Source: Clostridia bacterium
GTDB lineage: Bacteria; Bacillota; Clostridia; Christensenellales; UBA1242
Assembly (NCBI GenBank): GCA_017481235.1
Contig: JAFUPL010000015.1
Location: 1-40,347, forward strand
Direction of reading: 5' to 3'
DNA: 40,347 bases
Shown here: positions 33,004 through 40,235 of the stretch, in pieces
Numbering within the stretch: position 1 is the first letter of the stretch
How the letters are laid out: each line of letters begins with the position of its first letter
The notes under the pieces: generated by a model
Told to the model about the DNA's origin: nothing
Seen by the model: only the letters and a program-made list of their open reading frames with translations
The model's database searches: none
Translations under genes and position numbers: made by a program

Positions 33004-33702
33004 ATGGAATTTACACCAGATATAGTATATGAAGACAATCATTTGTTAGTAGTTATCAAACCACATAATATTGCGGTGCAAGAAGACGAAAGCAAAGATG
33101 ATGATTTGTTAAATTTATTAAAAAATTATATAAAGGTAAGGGATAATAAACCTGGCAATGTATTTTTAGGTTTAGTGCATAGGTTGGATAGACCAACTGG
33201 TGGAGTTATGGTATTTGCTAAAACTAGTAAATGTGCAAGTCGACTAACTGAGCAACTTAAAAATAAGGAAATGAAAAAGAATTACTTATGTGTGACTTTA
33301 GGAAAACCCGTTCAAGACAAAGCAAGATTAACTTGTTACTTGCTGAAAGACGAAAAAAATAATGTTGTCAATCTTGCTACACGCAGTGACTATGGAGCGA
33401 AAGAGGCGATTTTAGATTATGAAGTTTTGGATAATAAGTCTAATATGAGTTTGATTAAAGTTAATTTGTTGACTGGGCGTAGTCATCAAATACGTGTTCA
33501 AATGAGTAGGCAAAACAATACAGTAATTTATGGCGACTTTAAGTATGGCGATAAAACTCATGGCGGTAATCTAGCACTTTGGGCATATCAATTGCAATTT
33601 AATCACCCAATTACAAAAAAACAAATGATTTTCAAGGTTTTACCAGATATTGAGCATAGTCCATGGAAACTATTTGAAAACGTAATTGCAAAACTAGTAT
33701 AG
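33004..33702 (+). CDS. RluA-family pseudouridine synthase
   Basis: This 232-residue enzyme turns uridine into pseudouridine in ribosomal or transfer RNA. The catalytic motif HRLDRPTGG is at residues 59-67 (nucleophile D62), and GRSHQIRVQM (near residue 160) is the second family signature. It lacks the N-terminal S4 domain of RluC/RluD, fitting the shorter RluA-type branch. The start is preceded by AAAGGAAACTT. It is probably not coupled to the gene upstream, which is separated by a repeat. Confidence 0.92.
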   Translation: MEFTPDIVYEDNHLLVVIKPHNIAVQEDESKDDDLLNLLKNYIKVRDNKPGNVFLGLVHRLDRPTGGVMVFAKTSKCASRLTEQLKNKEMKKNYLCVTLGKPVQDKARLTCYLLKDEKNNVVNLATRSDYGAKEAILDYEVLDNKSNMSLIKVNLLTGRSHQIRVQMSRQNNTVIYGDFKYGDKTHGGNLALWAYQLQFNHPITKKQMIFKVLPDIEHSPWKLFENVIAKLV

Positions 33703-33804
33703 CAATTTAAAATTGAAAAAATATTGTATAAAATTTTAAAAAAACTATTGACTATAACTTAAAAATATGTTATGAAACGAGTATAATATAAAAGGAAGAA
33801 TAAT

Positions 33805-35310
33805 ATGGAAAAATTAGCAGTAATCGAACTAGGGGCAAGTGAAATCACATTTACTAAACTTAATTTCACATCTAATGGTTTTTTCACCATTGAGCAACAA
33901 ATCAAAGAACCAGTACGTCTTACTCAAGATTTGGAGCGAGATGGTTATATTAAATCTACTAGAATTGAGGAAACCATTTCAATTTTAAAAATCTTTAGAA
34001 AGATTATGGATAATGAGGGTATTAATCCTAATTTGTGTTATGCTGACCCTGCGATTGCAACGGCACGTAATCAAATTGCATTCCTAGATGAAATATATAA
34101 AACCGTTTGTTTGCATTTTAGAGTGTTGTCTCTTGACGAACAAGTTGATGCTTTACATTTAGCATGTTTACATTCTTTTTCGGCAATTAAGGGTTTGGTT
34201 TGCCAAATAGGTGACGACAGTATGCAAATTATACAATATAATCGTCGAATGGTTGTAAACAAATGCAATATTCCTTATGGTGCACTTAATTTGGCGGAAA
34301 AGTTTGATAGTATAGTTGATTTTTCACAAAAAATGGACAAAATGGTGGACTTTATAACCACTTTACTTAGAAAGGAAAAATGGCTATTTGAGTTAGATGA
34401 AGACATAGAATTTATTGGCGTTGGAAAGTTTTTTGAAGCAACTGGTGTGTTGTGTCGTAAATCTATGCATTATCCATTGGATATTGCACACAACTATGAA
34501 ATTACTGATAACAATTTTAAATCAATATATGGTTTGATTAAAACATTAGACATTGATAAGGCAAAAAAATTAAAAGGTGTATCATCAATGCGTGCTGACG
34601 TATTAGCAAGTGGTATTGCTATTATTAAAGCGTTGTTTAATAATGTGTTTAAATCAAATGTTAAAGTGTCTACTTGTGGCGAAATGTATGGTTTAGTTGC
34701 GCGAAATATTTTATCCCAAGCCGAAAAACCAATGCTCGACATATTGGGTTATAGTTTGAGTGCTATTAATGAATTTTATCCAAGTGGTCAAAATATGAAT
34801 AATATTTATGACTTGTCAATTATTTTGTATAAACAATTAAAAGTATTGCATCGTCTTAACCGTAATTATGTTAAAACTTTGCGTATTGCTGCTAGTATGT
34901 GTTTGAGTGGCAAGCGTATATCTTACAATAATTATGAAAAGAATGGATTTAATGTTATTTTAGGTTCAACAATATATGGTGTTAGTCACAATGAAATATT
35001 AATGGCTGCATTTGTGGTAGCAAATCAAGATAGTGATAATTTTAGTTTAAGTGATTGGGTAAGATACAAAGATATTCTTGCTGAAGAAGATGCTAGTGCA
35101 GTTAAAAAGTTGGGTTTGATAGTTAAGATTGCAACATTACTAAATGTAACTGGAAGCAATGCTGTTAAGGATATTGCTTGCGATATTTTAGGAGATACTG
35201 TAATACTTAAAACAACAGTTGAAAAAGATGCTAAATTAGAAATAAGTCAAGCACAAACAATGTATAATGACTTTAAAAAGATTTTTGGTAAGAATTTGCA
35301 AATTCTTTAA
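33805..35310 (+). CDS. Ppx/GppA-like protein, probably non-catalytic
   Basis: The 501-residue protein has the fold order of exopolyphosphatase/guanosine pentaphosphatase: an actin-like (ASKHA) N-terminal part (about 1-300) and a C-terminal helical HD-like part (about 310-500). Key motifs are altered. The phosphate loop normally written DIGSNS reads IELGASEITF (residues 7-16), the DIGGGST motif reads CQIGDDSMQI, and the HD metal residues near ASMCLSGKRISYNNYEKNG are missing. It probably does not hydrolyse polyphosphate or ppGpp and may act as a sensor or scaffold. An MreB-like gene follows after a cloverleaf-shaped element. Confidence 0.75.
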   Translation: MEKLAVIELGASEITFTKLNFTSNGFFTIEQQIKEPVRLTQDLERDGYIKSTRIEETISILKIFRKIMDNEGINPNLCYADPAIATARNQIAFLDEIYKTVCLHFRVLSLDEQVDALHLACLHSFSAIKGLVCQIGDDSMQIIQYNRRMVVNKCNIPYGALNLAEKFDSIVDFSQKMDKMVDFITTLLRKEKWLFELDEDIEFIGVGKFFEATGVLCRKSMHYPLDIAHNYEITDNNFKSIYGLIKTLDIDKAKKLKGVSSMRADVLASGIAIIKALFNNVFKSNVKVSTCGEMYGLVARNILSQAEKPMLDILGYSLSAINEFYPSGQNMNNIYDLSIILYKQLKVLHRLNRNYVKTLRIAASMCLSGKRISYNNYEKNGFNVILGSTIYGVSHNEILMAAFVVANQDSDNFSLSDWVRYKDILAEEDASAVKKLGLIVKIATLLNVTGSNAVKDIACDILGDTVILKTTVEKDAKLEISQAQTMYNDFKKIFGKNLQIL

Positions 35311-35329
35311 AATTTAGTTGATTGTACAC

Positions 35330-35412
35330 GGCGGTACGCCTGCTTTGCTTTTCGCAAAGCACAAAGGGGTTAAACCCCTTTGAATACGCAAAAGGCGTAT
35401 AGGCGTACCGCC
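35330..35412. other. Perfect four-way-junction palindrome (cloverleaf)
   Basis: Outer arms GGCGGTACGCCT (35330-35341) and AGGCGTACCGCC (35401-35412) are perfectly complementary. Inside are three adjoining hairpins: GCTTTGC/GCAAAGC (35342-35360), CAAAGGGGTT/AACCCCTTTG (35362-35382) and ATACGC/GCGTAT (35384-35400). Almost no base is left unpaired at the junction. It is GC-rich within an AT-rich genome, lies 29 bases before the MreB-like ATG and ends in a weak T-rich stretch. Confidence 0.8.
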
Positions 35413-35440
35413 TGTTTTATTTAGAGGGGGGATAAATATA

Positions 35441-36421
35441 ATGAAAATTGAATTAGCAATTAAATTTGGAAGTAATGAGATTATTATATTTAGAAAAGGT
35501 TTTGGCATTATTGCGCGTAAATCTAGTTATGTTGCGACCAATAAAAGTGGTAGCAAAGTTTATGCTTATGGAGATGAAGCAAAGCGTATATGCGCCTTAA
35601 AAAGTTCGCAATATGATTTGCATGAACCAATACAAGGAATAGATATAATCAATGACCAACTTGCTAAAAAATTACTTAATCAAATACTTAATGAAGCAAT
35701 TGTTGAAAATGACAAAATTGAAGCACTTGTGGCAGTACCTTGTGCATTAACTGAAAAAAAGTTGTTAGAACTAAAAATCTTGTTGCACAGTGTTGGCATT
35801 TTTAAAATCACATTTGTACAAAATTCAGTGTGTGTGAGGTCTAATTTACAAATTGATGAACAAACTAAATTAATGATTGTTGATATGGGTAAATATATAG
35901 TGGATATGTCAGTTCTTACAAGATATGATTTTGTTATGGGACGAAATTATCTTATAGGCGGGGCGGAAATGGATACGGCACTTGCAACATATATCAACGA
36001 TAATTATGGTGTTGAAATAAGCGAAGATCAAGCAGAAAATATAAAAAATGAAATTGCCTCAATGTACACCAACGATATGTACACCACCACATTTAAAGGA
36101 GTTACCGAGCAAGGAGAATTTAGGGAAGTTACTATGCGTGCCAACGAAGCACGTGTTGCAATAATTGGAATATATGAAAAAATCTTTGACTTGATAGAAG
36201 AAGTTTTGGAAGATTTGCCAAAAGATATTTTAGCAGAAATTCGCCATAATGGAATAGTTTTTACAGGTGGAGTTGCAAGCATCGATGGACTGGTTGAGTA
36301 TGCAAGCAAACGTTTAAATATGCCTGCCAAAGTGTTGGAAAATCCTAAGGACGCAGTAATACTTGGCGCAGGCAAACTGTTGTCACTTAGTAAGGAAGAC
36401 TTTCCGTATATAAAGTTATAA
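35441..36421 (+). CDS. Divergent MreB-like actin-family protein
   Basis: This 326-residue protein has the length and layout of MreB, the actin homologue that guides cell-wall growth in rod-shaped bacteria. The LVAVPCALTEKK (about 96-107), YLIGGAEMDTALATY (170-184) and GIVFTGGVASIDGL (near 274) segments fit. The ATP-contacting loops are altered: D(I/L)GTANT reads IKFGSNEIII, and DIGGGTTD reads DMGKYIVD (148-155). It may polymerise without normal ATP turnover or have lost it. mreC and mreD do not follow; minD comes next after a terminator. A very purine-rich ribosome binding site (GAGGGGGG) precedes the ATG. Confidence 0.75.
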   Translation: MKIELAIKFGSNEIIIFRKGFGIIARKSSYVATNKSGSKVYAYGDEAKRICALKSSQYDLHEPIQGIDIINDQLAKKLLNQILNEAIVENDKIEALVAVPCALTEKKLLELKILLHSVGIFKITFVQNSVCVRSNLQIDEQTKLMIVDMGKYIVDMSVLTRYDFVMGRNYLIGGAEMDTALATYINDNYGVEISEDQAENIKNEIASMYTNDMYTTTFKGVTEQGEFREVTMRANEARVAIIGIYEKIFDLIEEVLEDLPKDILAEIRHNGIVFTGGVASIDGLVEYASKRLNMPAKVLENPKDAVILGAGKLLSLSKEDFPYIKL

Positions 36422-36452
36422 TGTAGTTAAATAACTAATATTGTCGAATGTG

Positions 36453-36487
36453 AAAAATGTAGAGTGTAAGTACTTTACATTTTTTTT
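36453..36487 (+). terminator. Intrinsic terminator between the MreB-like gene and minD
   Basis: AAAAATGTA (36453-36461) pairs with TACATTTTT (36476-36484), followed by more T. The loop sequence resembles the dispersed purine-rich repeats. Confidence 0.7.
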
Positions 36488-36523
36488 GTGTAGTACTATT
36501 CTTAAAAGTAAGGAGAAATTTTT

Positions 36524-37321
36524 ATGTCAAGGGTTATAGTTGTTACATCTGGTAAAGGCGGTGTGGGCAAAACTACTGTTTGTGCAAATCTTGGTTTAAA
36601 TCTTGCTAAAAAAAACTACCGCGTATGTGTAATTGATATGGATATTGGTCTTAATAATCTTGATGTAGTGCTTGGTATGGAAAATCGAGTATTATATTCA
36701 ATGCAAGATGTATTGGAAGGCAAGTGTAGACTACGTCAAGCACTTGTTGAAGATAGTACATACCCATTATTATATTTGCTAAGCAGTGGAAATGTGGCCC
36801 ACAATTTAAGTATTAGACCTGAATATATAAAAGCAGTGATAGACGAATTAAAAACAATATTTGATTATGTGCTTATTGATTGCCCCGCGGGGATTGATGC
36901 CGGTTTTAATAGGTCGGTAATTTGTGCGGAAGAAGCATTGGTGGTTACCACTCCACATTTGTCTAGCATTCGTGATGCTGATAAGGTGGTGACAATACTT
37001 TCTACATATAATTTGTCTAGCATTAAGTTTGTTGTTAACCGTGCGCGCGGTGATTTGATTATAGACAAACTTATGCTTGATGTATACGACATTAGTAAGG
37101 CGCTTAAAATTGAATTTGGCGGTGTGATACCCGAAGATGATAATGTTACAATCACACAAGTTCAAAACTGCAATAGATTGGACTACAAAATACCTAGTCA
37201 TAAGGCATTTTTAATACTTAGCGATAATATTGAAACGGGTAGTAAAAAGTTATATGATTGTACTTATAAATATAAAGGCGTGATAGGTGGAATGCGTAAA
37301 TTTTTTAAAAGGAAAATTTAA
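36524..37321 (+). CDS. minD: Septum-site determining protein MinD
   Basis: This 265-residue ATPase helps place the division septum at midcell. It has the deviant Walker A GKGGVGKT at residues 10-17, DMDIGLNNLD near 38-47 and DCPAGID near 119-125. The C-terminal amphipathic helix YKGVIGGMRKFFKRKI is the membrane-targeting sequence. Normally MinD works with MinC (inhibitor of FtsZ) and MinE; only MinE is present here, three bases downstream. The start follows AAGGAGAAA. Confidence 0.96.
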   Translation: MSRVIVVTSGKGGVGKTTVCANLGLNLAKKNYRVCVIDMDIGLNNLDVVLGMENRVLYSMQDVLEGKCRLRQALVEDSTYPLLYLLSSGNVAHNLSIRPEYIKAVIDELKTIFDYVLIDCPAGIDAGFNRSVICAEEALVVTTPHLSSIRDADKVVTILSTYNLSSIKFVVNRARGDLIIDKLMLDVYDISKALKIEFGGVIPEDDNVTITQVQNCNRLDYKIPSHKAFLILSDNIETGSKKLYDCTYKYKGVIGGMRKFFKRKI

Positions 37322-37323
37322 TT

Positions 37324-37554
37324 ATGGAATTGATTAGTAGATTAGACAATGTTATAAAAAAAGACAAACAACTTAATCCTCAATACATGAAAGATGTTAT
37401 TAAAAGTGATATTTTTTATCTGCTTAATAACTATTTTGAAGTGGAATATAGCGACATTGATATTAATATTGATTTAACTGACAACAATATGTACTCAATT
37501 AATATTAATGCAATAGGTGACCGTATGAAAGCAATGCAAATATTGCCACGATAA
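37324..37554 (+). CDS. minE: MinE-like topological specificity factor
   Basis: This 76-residue protein matches the MinE pattern in its second half: YMKDVIKSDIFYLLNNYFEV (about 21-40), then DINIDLTDNNMYSININA strands and a short tail. The N-terminal MinD-binding helix is short and little conserved. It would stimulate MinD ATPase and drive it off the membrane. The gene starts two bases after minD and is certainly co-translated. The assignment rests on size, position and the C-terminal domain pattern. Confidence 0.82.
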   Translation: MELISRLDNVIKKDKQLNPQYMKDVIKSDIFYLLNNYFEVEYSDIDINIDLTDNNMYSININAIGDRMKAMQILPR

Positions 37555-37559
37555 CAATC

Positions 37560-37680
37560 GTTGCAATATAGTGAATAATGAAAACTGAAGAGTGAAAAGT
37601 TGAGGAAGATTTTATATTTATTGAGTCATTAATAAAGTGAAAGTTATAAAAATAAAAAAATAAGCATAATTTTATTTTAA
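37560..37680 (+). repeat. Dispersed intergenic repeat, copy 5, and AT-rich spacer
   Basis: A GTGAATAATGAAAACTGAAG block is followed by AGTGAAAAGTTGAGG, close to copy 1 at 4760 (AGTGAAAAGTTTGAGG). The rest is AT-rich up to the M50 gene. No terminator is seen. Confidence 0.55.
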
Positions 37681-37683
37681 GTT

Positions 37684-38508
37684 ATGCAACGAACAAAAGT
37701 TAAAGTAAGTGTTAGTTTTATTTTGATGGCGATAATTATGCTTATCGGTCATCAATTTTTGCTATTTATCAATTTTATGATGGCGCTGGTTTTTCATGAG
37801 ATGGCGCATATTTATATGGCAAAGTCAAAGGGGTATAACACCAATACTATCAAGTTTGATATGCTTGGCGCAAGTATTAAGTTGGATAACAAAATTCAAA
37901 AAGACGACCTTTTTAGTATAGCATTTGCGGGTCCTGCAATTAACTTTATAATATGTTTAATTTGCACAAGTTTGTGGTGGATTGTGCCCGAAATGTATGT
38001 GTTTACCGCTGACTTTTTTAGATGTAATCTAATACTTGCTAGTTTTAACATGATACCAGTAGAACCGCTTGATGGTGCTAAAATACTTGATAGTGTACTA
38101 AGTAAACGTAATAAGCGTGTTGCTAAAATTATTAGTTTAATACTCAATGTATGTGCTATTATACTATTTGCAATATTATTTATAATAAGTTGCTTTAACA
38201 CTATTAACTTAACTTATCTCTTGTTTGCAATATTCTTTGCCAGCAATTTTTTACCAAAGCGAAAAGTTAACTTTGATGTGTATTATAAATTATTCTTTAA
38301 AAAGAATAAAAAGATTGAAAAAATCAACTTTCTACACGTGCAACCGACTTGTACATTGCTTGAAATGCTAAAACAAACACGCGAAGGTTATTACACAATA
38401 TTTTATCTTGAACTAAACAATCCTATATATATTACCGAACAAGAATTTCACCTACTTTTAACCAAAAACGCTTTAACGGACAATATAAAACAAGTATTAA
38501 AAAAATAA
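37684..38508 (+). CDS. Site-2-protease-like M50 metallopeptidase (SpoIVFB group)
   Basis: This 274-residue membrane protease has the zinc site HEMAH at residues 38-42 inside a membrane helix, and NMIPVEPLDGAKIL at 122-135, the partner zinc-Asp motif of SpoIVFB-type proteases. It has four or more hydrophobic segments and a C-terminal region of about 75 residues without a clear CBS domain. In spore formers SpoIVFB cuts pro-sigma-K; here the substrate is unknown. Genes of this type commonly lie between the min genes and rplU in Clostridia. No good ribosome binding site is visible, so the start is a little uncertain. Confidence 0.85.
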   Translation: MQRTKVKVSVSFILMAIIMLIGHQFLLFINFMMALVFHEMAHIYMAKSKGYNTNTIKFDMLGASIKLDNKIQKDDLFSIAFAGPAINFIICLICTSLWWIVPEMYVFTADFFRCNLILASFNMIPVEPLDGAKILDSVLSKRNKRVAKIISLILNVCAIILFAILFIISCFNTINLTYLLFAIFFASNFLPKRKVNFDVYYKLFFKKNKKIEKINFLHVQPTCTLLEMLKQTREGYYTIFYLELNNPIYITEQEFHLLLTKNALTDNIKQVLKK

Positions 38509-38529
38509 AGATATTGAATTTAATATCTT
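38508..38529 (+). terminator. Weak intrinsic terminator after the M50 gene
   Basis: AAGATATT (38508-38515) pairs with AATATCTT (38522-38529); only a short T-rich stretch follows. Confidence 0.45.
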
Positions 38530-38533
38530 AATT

Positions 38534-38737
38534 TTATTCTTTAAATAAATTTATAATGCTAATGTTTAATTCTTCGCTTATTGCAAGTATCATTTTTAAA
38601 CTAGGATTAATTTTTCCATTTTCAAGTTTGTTTATGTAACTTGCATCTTTACCAAGTCGCAAACTTAATTCGTAAGCAGATAAATCTTTTTTAATACGTT
38701 CTTTTGCTACATTTAAACCAAAAGTTTCAAATTTCAT
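38534..38737 (-). CDS. XRE-family HTH regulator (small)
   Basis: I chose the ATG at 38737 because AAAAGGAG lies before it, giving 67 residues. It is a single XRE/Cro helix-turn-helix domain: LSAYELSLRLGKDASYINKLENGK, then PSLKMILAISEELNISIINLF. It should repress DNA targets as a dimer. It is divergent from a SLOG-type gene, and the shared 128-bp region has an inverted repeat (TAATTGAC/GTCAATTA) over the SLOG promoter, so it likely controls that gene. Confidence 0.82.
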   Translation of the reverse strand: MKFETFGLNVAKERIKKDLSAYELSLRLGKDASYINKLENGKINPSLKMILAISEELNISIINLFKE

Positions 38738-38776
38738 AACAATCTCCTTTTTCAAAATTGTACTATGAAAAATTAC

Positions 38777-38822
38777 TTGACTAATTGACTGACATTCTAT
38801 ATAATGGAATTATGGTCAATTA
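38777..38822 (+). promoter_or_regulatory. Promoter of the SLOG gene with likely operator
   Basis: TTGACT (38777-38782) and TATAAT (38800-38805) are 17 bases apart. The inverted repeat TAATTGAC (38782-38789) and GTCAATTA (38815-38822) flanks the -10 box, the position expected for repression by the divergent XRE protein. Confidence 0.6.
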
Positions 38823-38865
38823 AATTAAAAAATAATAATTTAATTAAATATTAGGAGAAAATGTT

Positions 38866-39366
38866 ATGAAAAAATATACAATAAGTTTTACTGGTCATCG
38901 ACCAAAAGGTTTACCATGGGGATATAATGAAAATTTGCAAGGGTGTGTAAAGTTTAAGCAATATATTAAAGAGTTATTAGTTAAAAAGATTAATGAGGGA
39001 TATAGTCGGTTTATTGTTGGTATGGCACTAGGTATTGATATGATTGTTGCCGAAATTTTAATTGAATTAAAAGGTAATTACGATATTAACATAGAATGTG
39101 CTATTCCTTGTTTATATCAAGAAATTAAATGGAGTATATCTCAACAAAAGCGTTATAAATATATTTTAAGCAAATGTGACAAAATAACATATGTTTCAAA
39201 AGAGTATACATTGGGTTGTATGCAAAAGCGAAATGAATATATGGTGAATAATAGTGATTTGTTGATTGCTGTATGGAATGGAACGCCTAGCGGAACACTA
39301 AACACGATAAATTATGCTAGAAGTAAAAATAAGGATACAATAATTATTGATATCAACAACTTTTAA
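38866..39366 (+). CDS. SLOG-family (DUF1273/YpsA-like) nucleotide-binding protein
   Basis: This 166-residue protein has the Rossmann-like SLOG fold pattern: FTGHRPKGLPWG at residues 8-19, FIVGMALGIDMIVAE at about 50-64, AIPCLYQEIKW near 99, then MQKRNEYMVNNSDLLIAVW and SGTLNTINYA near the end. It resembles YpsA/GpsB-associated proteins, thought to sense or process nucleotide-derived ligands. It differs from DprA, which is longer. The start follows ATTAGGAG. It is paired with a divergent XRE regulator, and together they look like an insertion between the M50 gene and rplU. Confidence 0.85.
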   Translation: MKKYTISFTGHRPKGLPWGYNENLQGCVKFKQYIKELLVKKINEGYSRFIVGMALGIDMIVAEILIELKGNYDINIECAIPCLYQEIKWSISQQKRYKYILSKCDKITYVSKEYTLGCMQKRNEYMVNNSDLLIAVWNGTPSGTLNTINYARSKNKDTIIIDINNF

Positions 39367-39380
39367 TTAAGTTGTTTTTT
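39355..39380 (+). terminator. Intrinsic terminator of the SLOG gene
   Basis: AACAACTT (39355-39362) pairs with AAGTTGTT (39369-39376) and T6 follows; the stem overlaps the last codons. Confidence 0.75.
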
Positions 39381-39404
39381 ATTTTATAAATTTTTGTAAA
39401 TCCA

Positions 39405-39433
39405 TTGACAAAAGGTTGGGGTTGTGTTATTAT
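39405..39433 (+). promoter_or_regulatory. Promoter of the rplU operon
   Basis: TTGACA (39405-39410) and TATTAT (39428-39433) are 17 bases apart. It begins a leader of about 150 bases before rplU. Confidence 0.75.
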
Positions 39434-39439
39434 AATAGG

Positions 39440-39588
39440 CGTAGTACCACGTTGAACAGGTTTTAAATGGATATGAAGGTATGAAAATATGAAGACGCTT
39501 CGCTTATGAAAATATTGTGGACGCTTTCGAATTATACTTTATTCTACCTTAAAAGTGAGTCTTCGAAAATTTGATAGGAGGTAACTAA
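39440..39588 (+). ncRNA. L21 leader RNA (ribosomal-protein autoregulation)
   Basis: This leader has the features I recall of the Firmicutes L21 leader: CCACGTTGAACAGGTTTTAA (39448 on) followed by TGG, a stem with arms AAGGTA (about 39476-39481) and TACCTT (39545-39550), and AAAAGTGAGTCTTCGAAAAT followed by TTGATAGGAGG just before rplU. L21 or a partner is thought to repress its own operon through such leaders. The loop between the stem arms is unusually long because it contains a dispersed repeat (39471-39537). Confidence 0.65.
39471..39537 (+). repeat. Dispersed repeat copy inside the L21 leader
   Basis: The block 39471-39523, with GAAGACGCTTCGCTTATGAA at its core, matches 32914-32966 with only about five differences. 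It ends in GGACGCTTTCGAATTAT, related to GGACGCTGTCGCGTTAT at 16766. It occupies the loop between the AAGGTA and TACCTT arms of the L21 leader. Confidence 0.75.
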
Positions 39589-39589
39589 A

Positions 39590-39895
39590 ATGTACGCAAT
39601 AGCACTTATCGCTGGTAAGCAATATAAAGTTAGTGTTGGTGATGTTGTAAGAGTTGATCGTTTAGCTGACGAAATCGGCGCTAACGTTGAATTCCCAGTT
39701 CTTATGACTGCTGATGAAAACAATATCGTTGCTGGTAATCCAGTTGTTAAAGATGTTGTGGTTAAAGCAAAAGTTCAATCACACACTTTGGGTAATAAAA
39801 TTGTTGTGTTCAAGTACAAGGCTAAGAAAAATGAGCGTAAGAAAAGAGGACACAGACATGCATATACTAACATTGTAATTGAAAGTATAGGTTAA
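39590..39895 (+). CDS. rplU: 50S ribosomal protein L21
   Basis: This 101-residue protein of the large ribosomal subunit binds 23S rRNA near L20. The N-terminal MYAIALIAGKQYKVSVGDVV and the C-terminal KKNERKKRGHRHAYTNIVI are diagnostic. It begins the operon rplU-prp-rpmA, with prp four bases downstream. The start follows a very strong ATAGGAGGT site. Confidence 0.98.
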   Translation: MYAIALIAGKQYKVSVGDVVRVDRLADEIGANVEFPVLMTADENNIVAGNPVVKDVVVKAKVQSHTLGNKIVVFKYKAKKNERKKRGHRHAYTNIVIESIG

Positions 39896-39899
39896 TTTT

Positions 39900-40235
39900 A
39901 TGATTAAAATCATTATTGAAAGGGAAGATGACGATAGAATTAAGTCTATCAGTAGTTCGGGTCATTCGGGTTATTCATCTCAAGGTAGCGACATTGTGTG
40001 CGCTAGTGTGTCAGTATTGCTTCAAAATGCGCAAAAGACATTTGAGGAGATATTAAATGTTGATACATTCTTCACACTTGATGAAAATAAACCCAGTTTA
40101 TCAATAACTTTGCCAACACTTAGTGGTGAAAAACTAAAGTTTGCAGACCTTATAATGAAATCTACTGTAAACGGACTTTATGATTTAATGGACACCTTTC
40201 CAAAGTATATTAATATAAAGGAGAAACGAAAATGA
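39900..40235 (+). CDS. prp: Ribosomal-processing cysteine protease Prp
   Basis: This 111-residue protease (YsxB family) removes the N-terminal extension of L27 in Firmicutes. The catalytic pair is H22 in [12 protein letters not shown] and C34 in [10 protein letters not shown], the same numbering as in known Prp. It lies between rplU and rpmA; its TGA stop overlaps the rpmA ATG (ATGA). The L27 start just downstream carries an extension of the expected kind, confirming the pairing. Confidence 0.96.
   Translation: MIKIIIEREDDDRIKSISSSGHSGYSSQGSDIVCASVSVLLQNAQKTFEEILNVDTFFTLDENKPSLSITLPTLSGEKLKFADLIMKSTVNGLYDLMDTFPKYINIKEKRK

Noticed and set aside
35314..35508. Minus-strand ORF across the cloverleaf element
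   Set aside because: Its sequence is imposed by the palindrome and by the MreB-like gene on the other strand; no start signal is present.
36848..37201. Long minus-strand ORFs inside minD and other genes
   Set aside because: They lie fully within firmly identified genes, have no ribosome binding site and show no recognisable domain.
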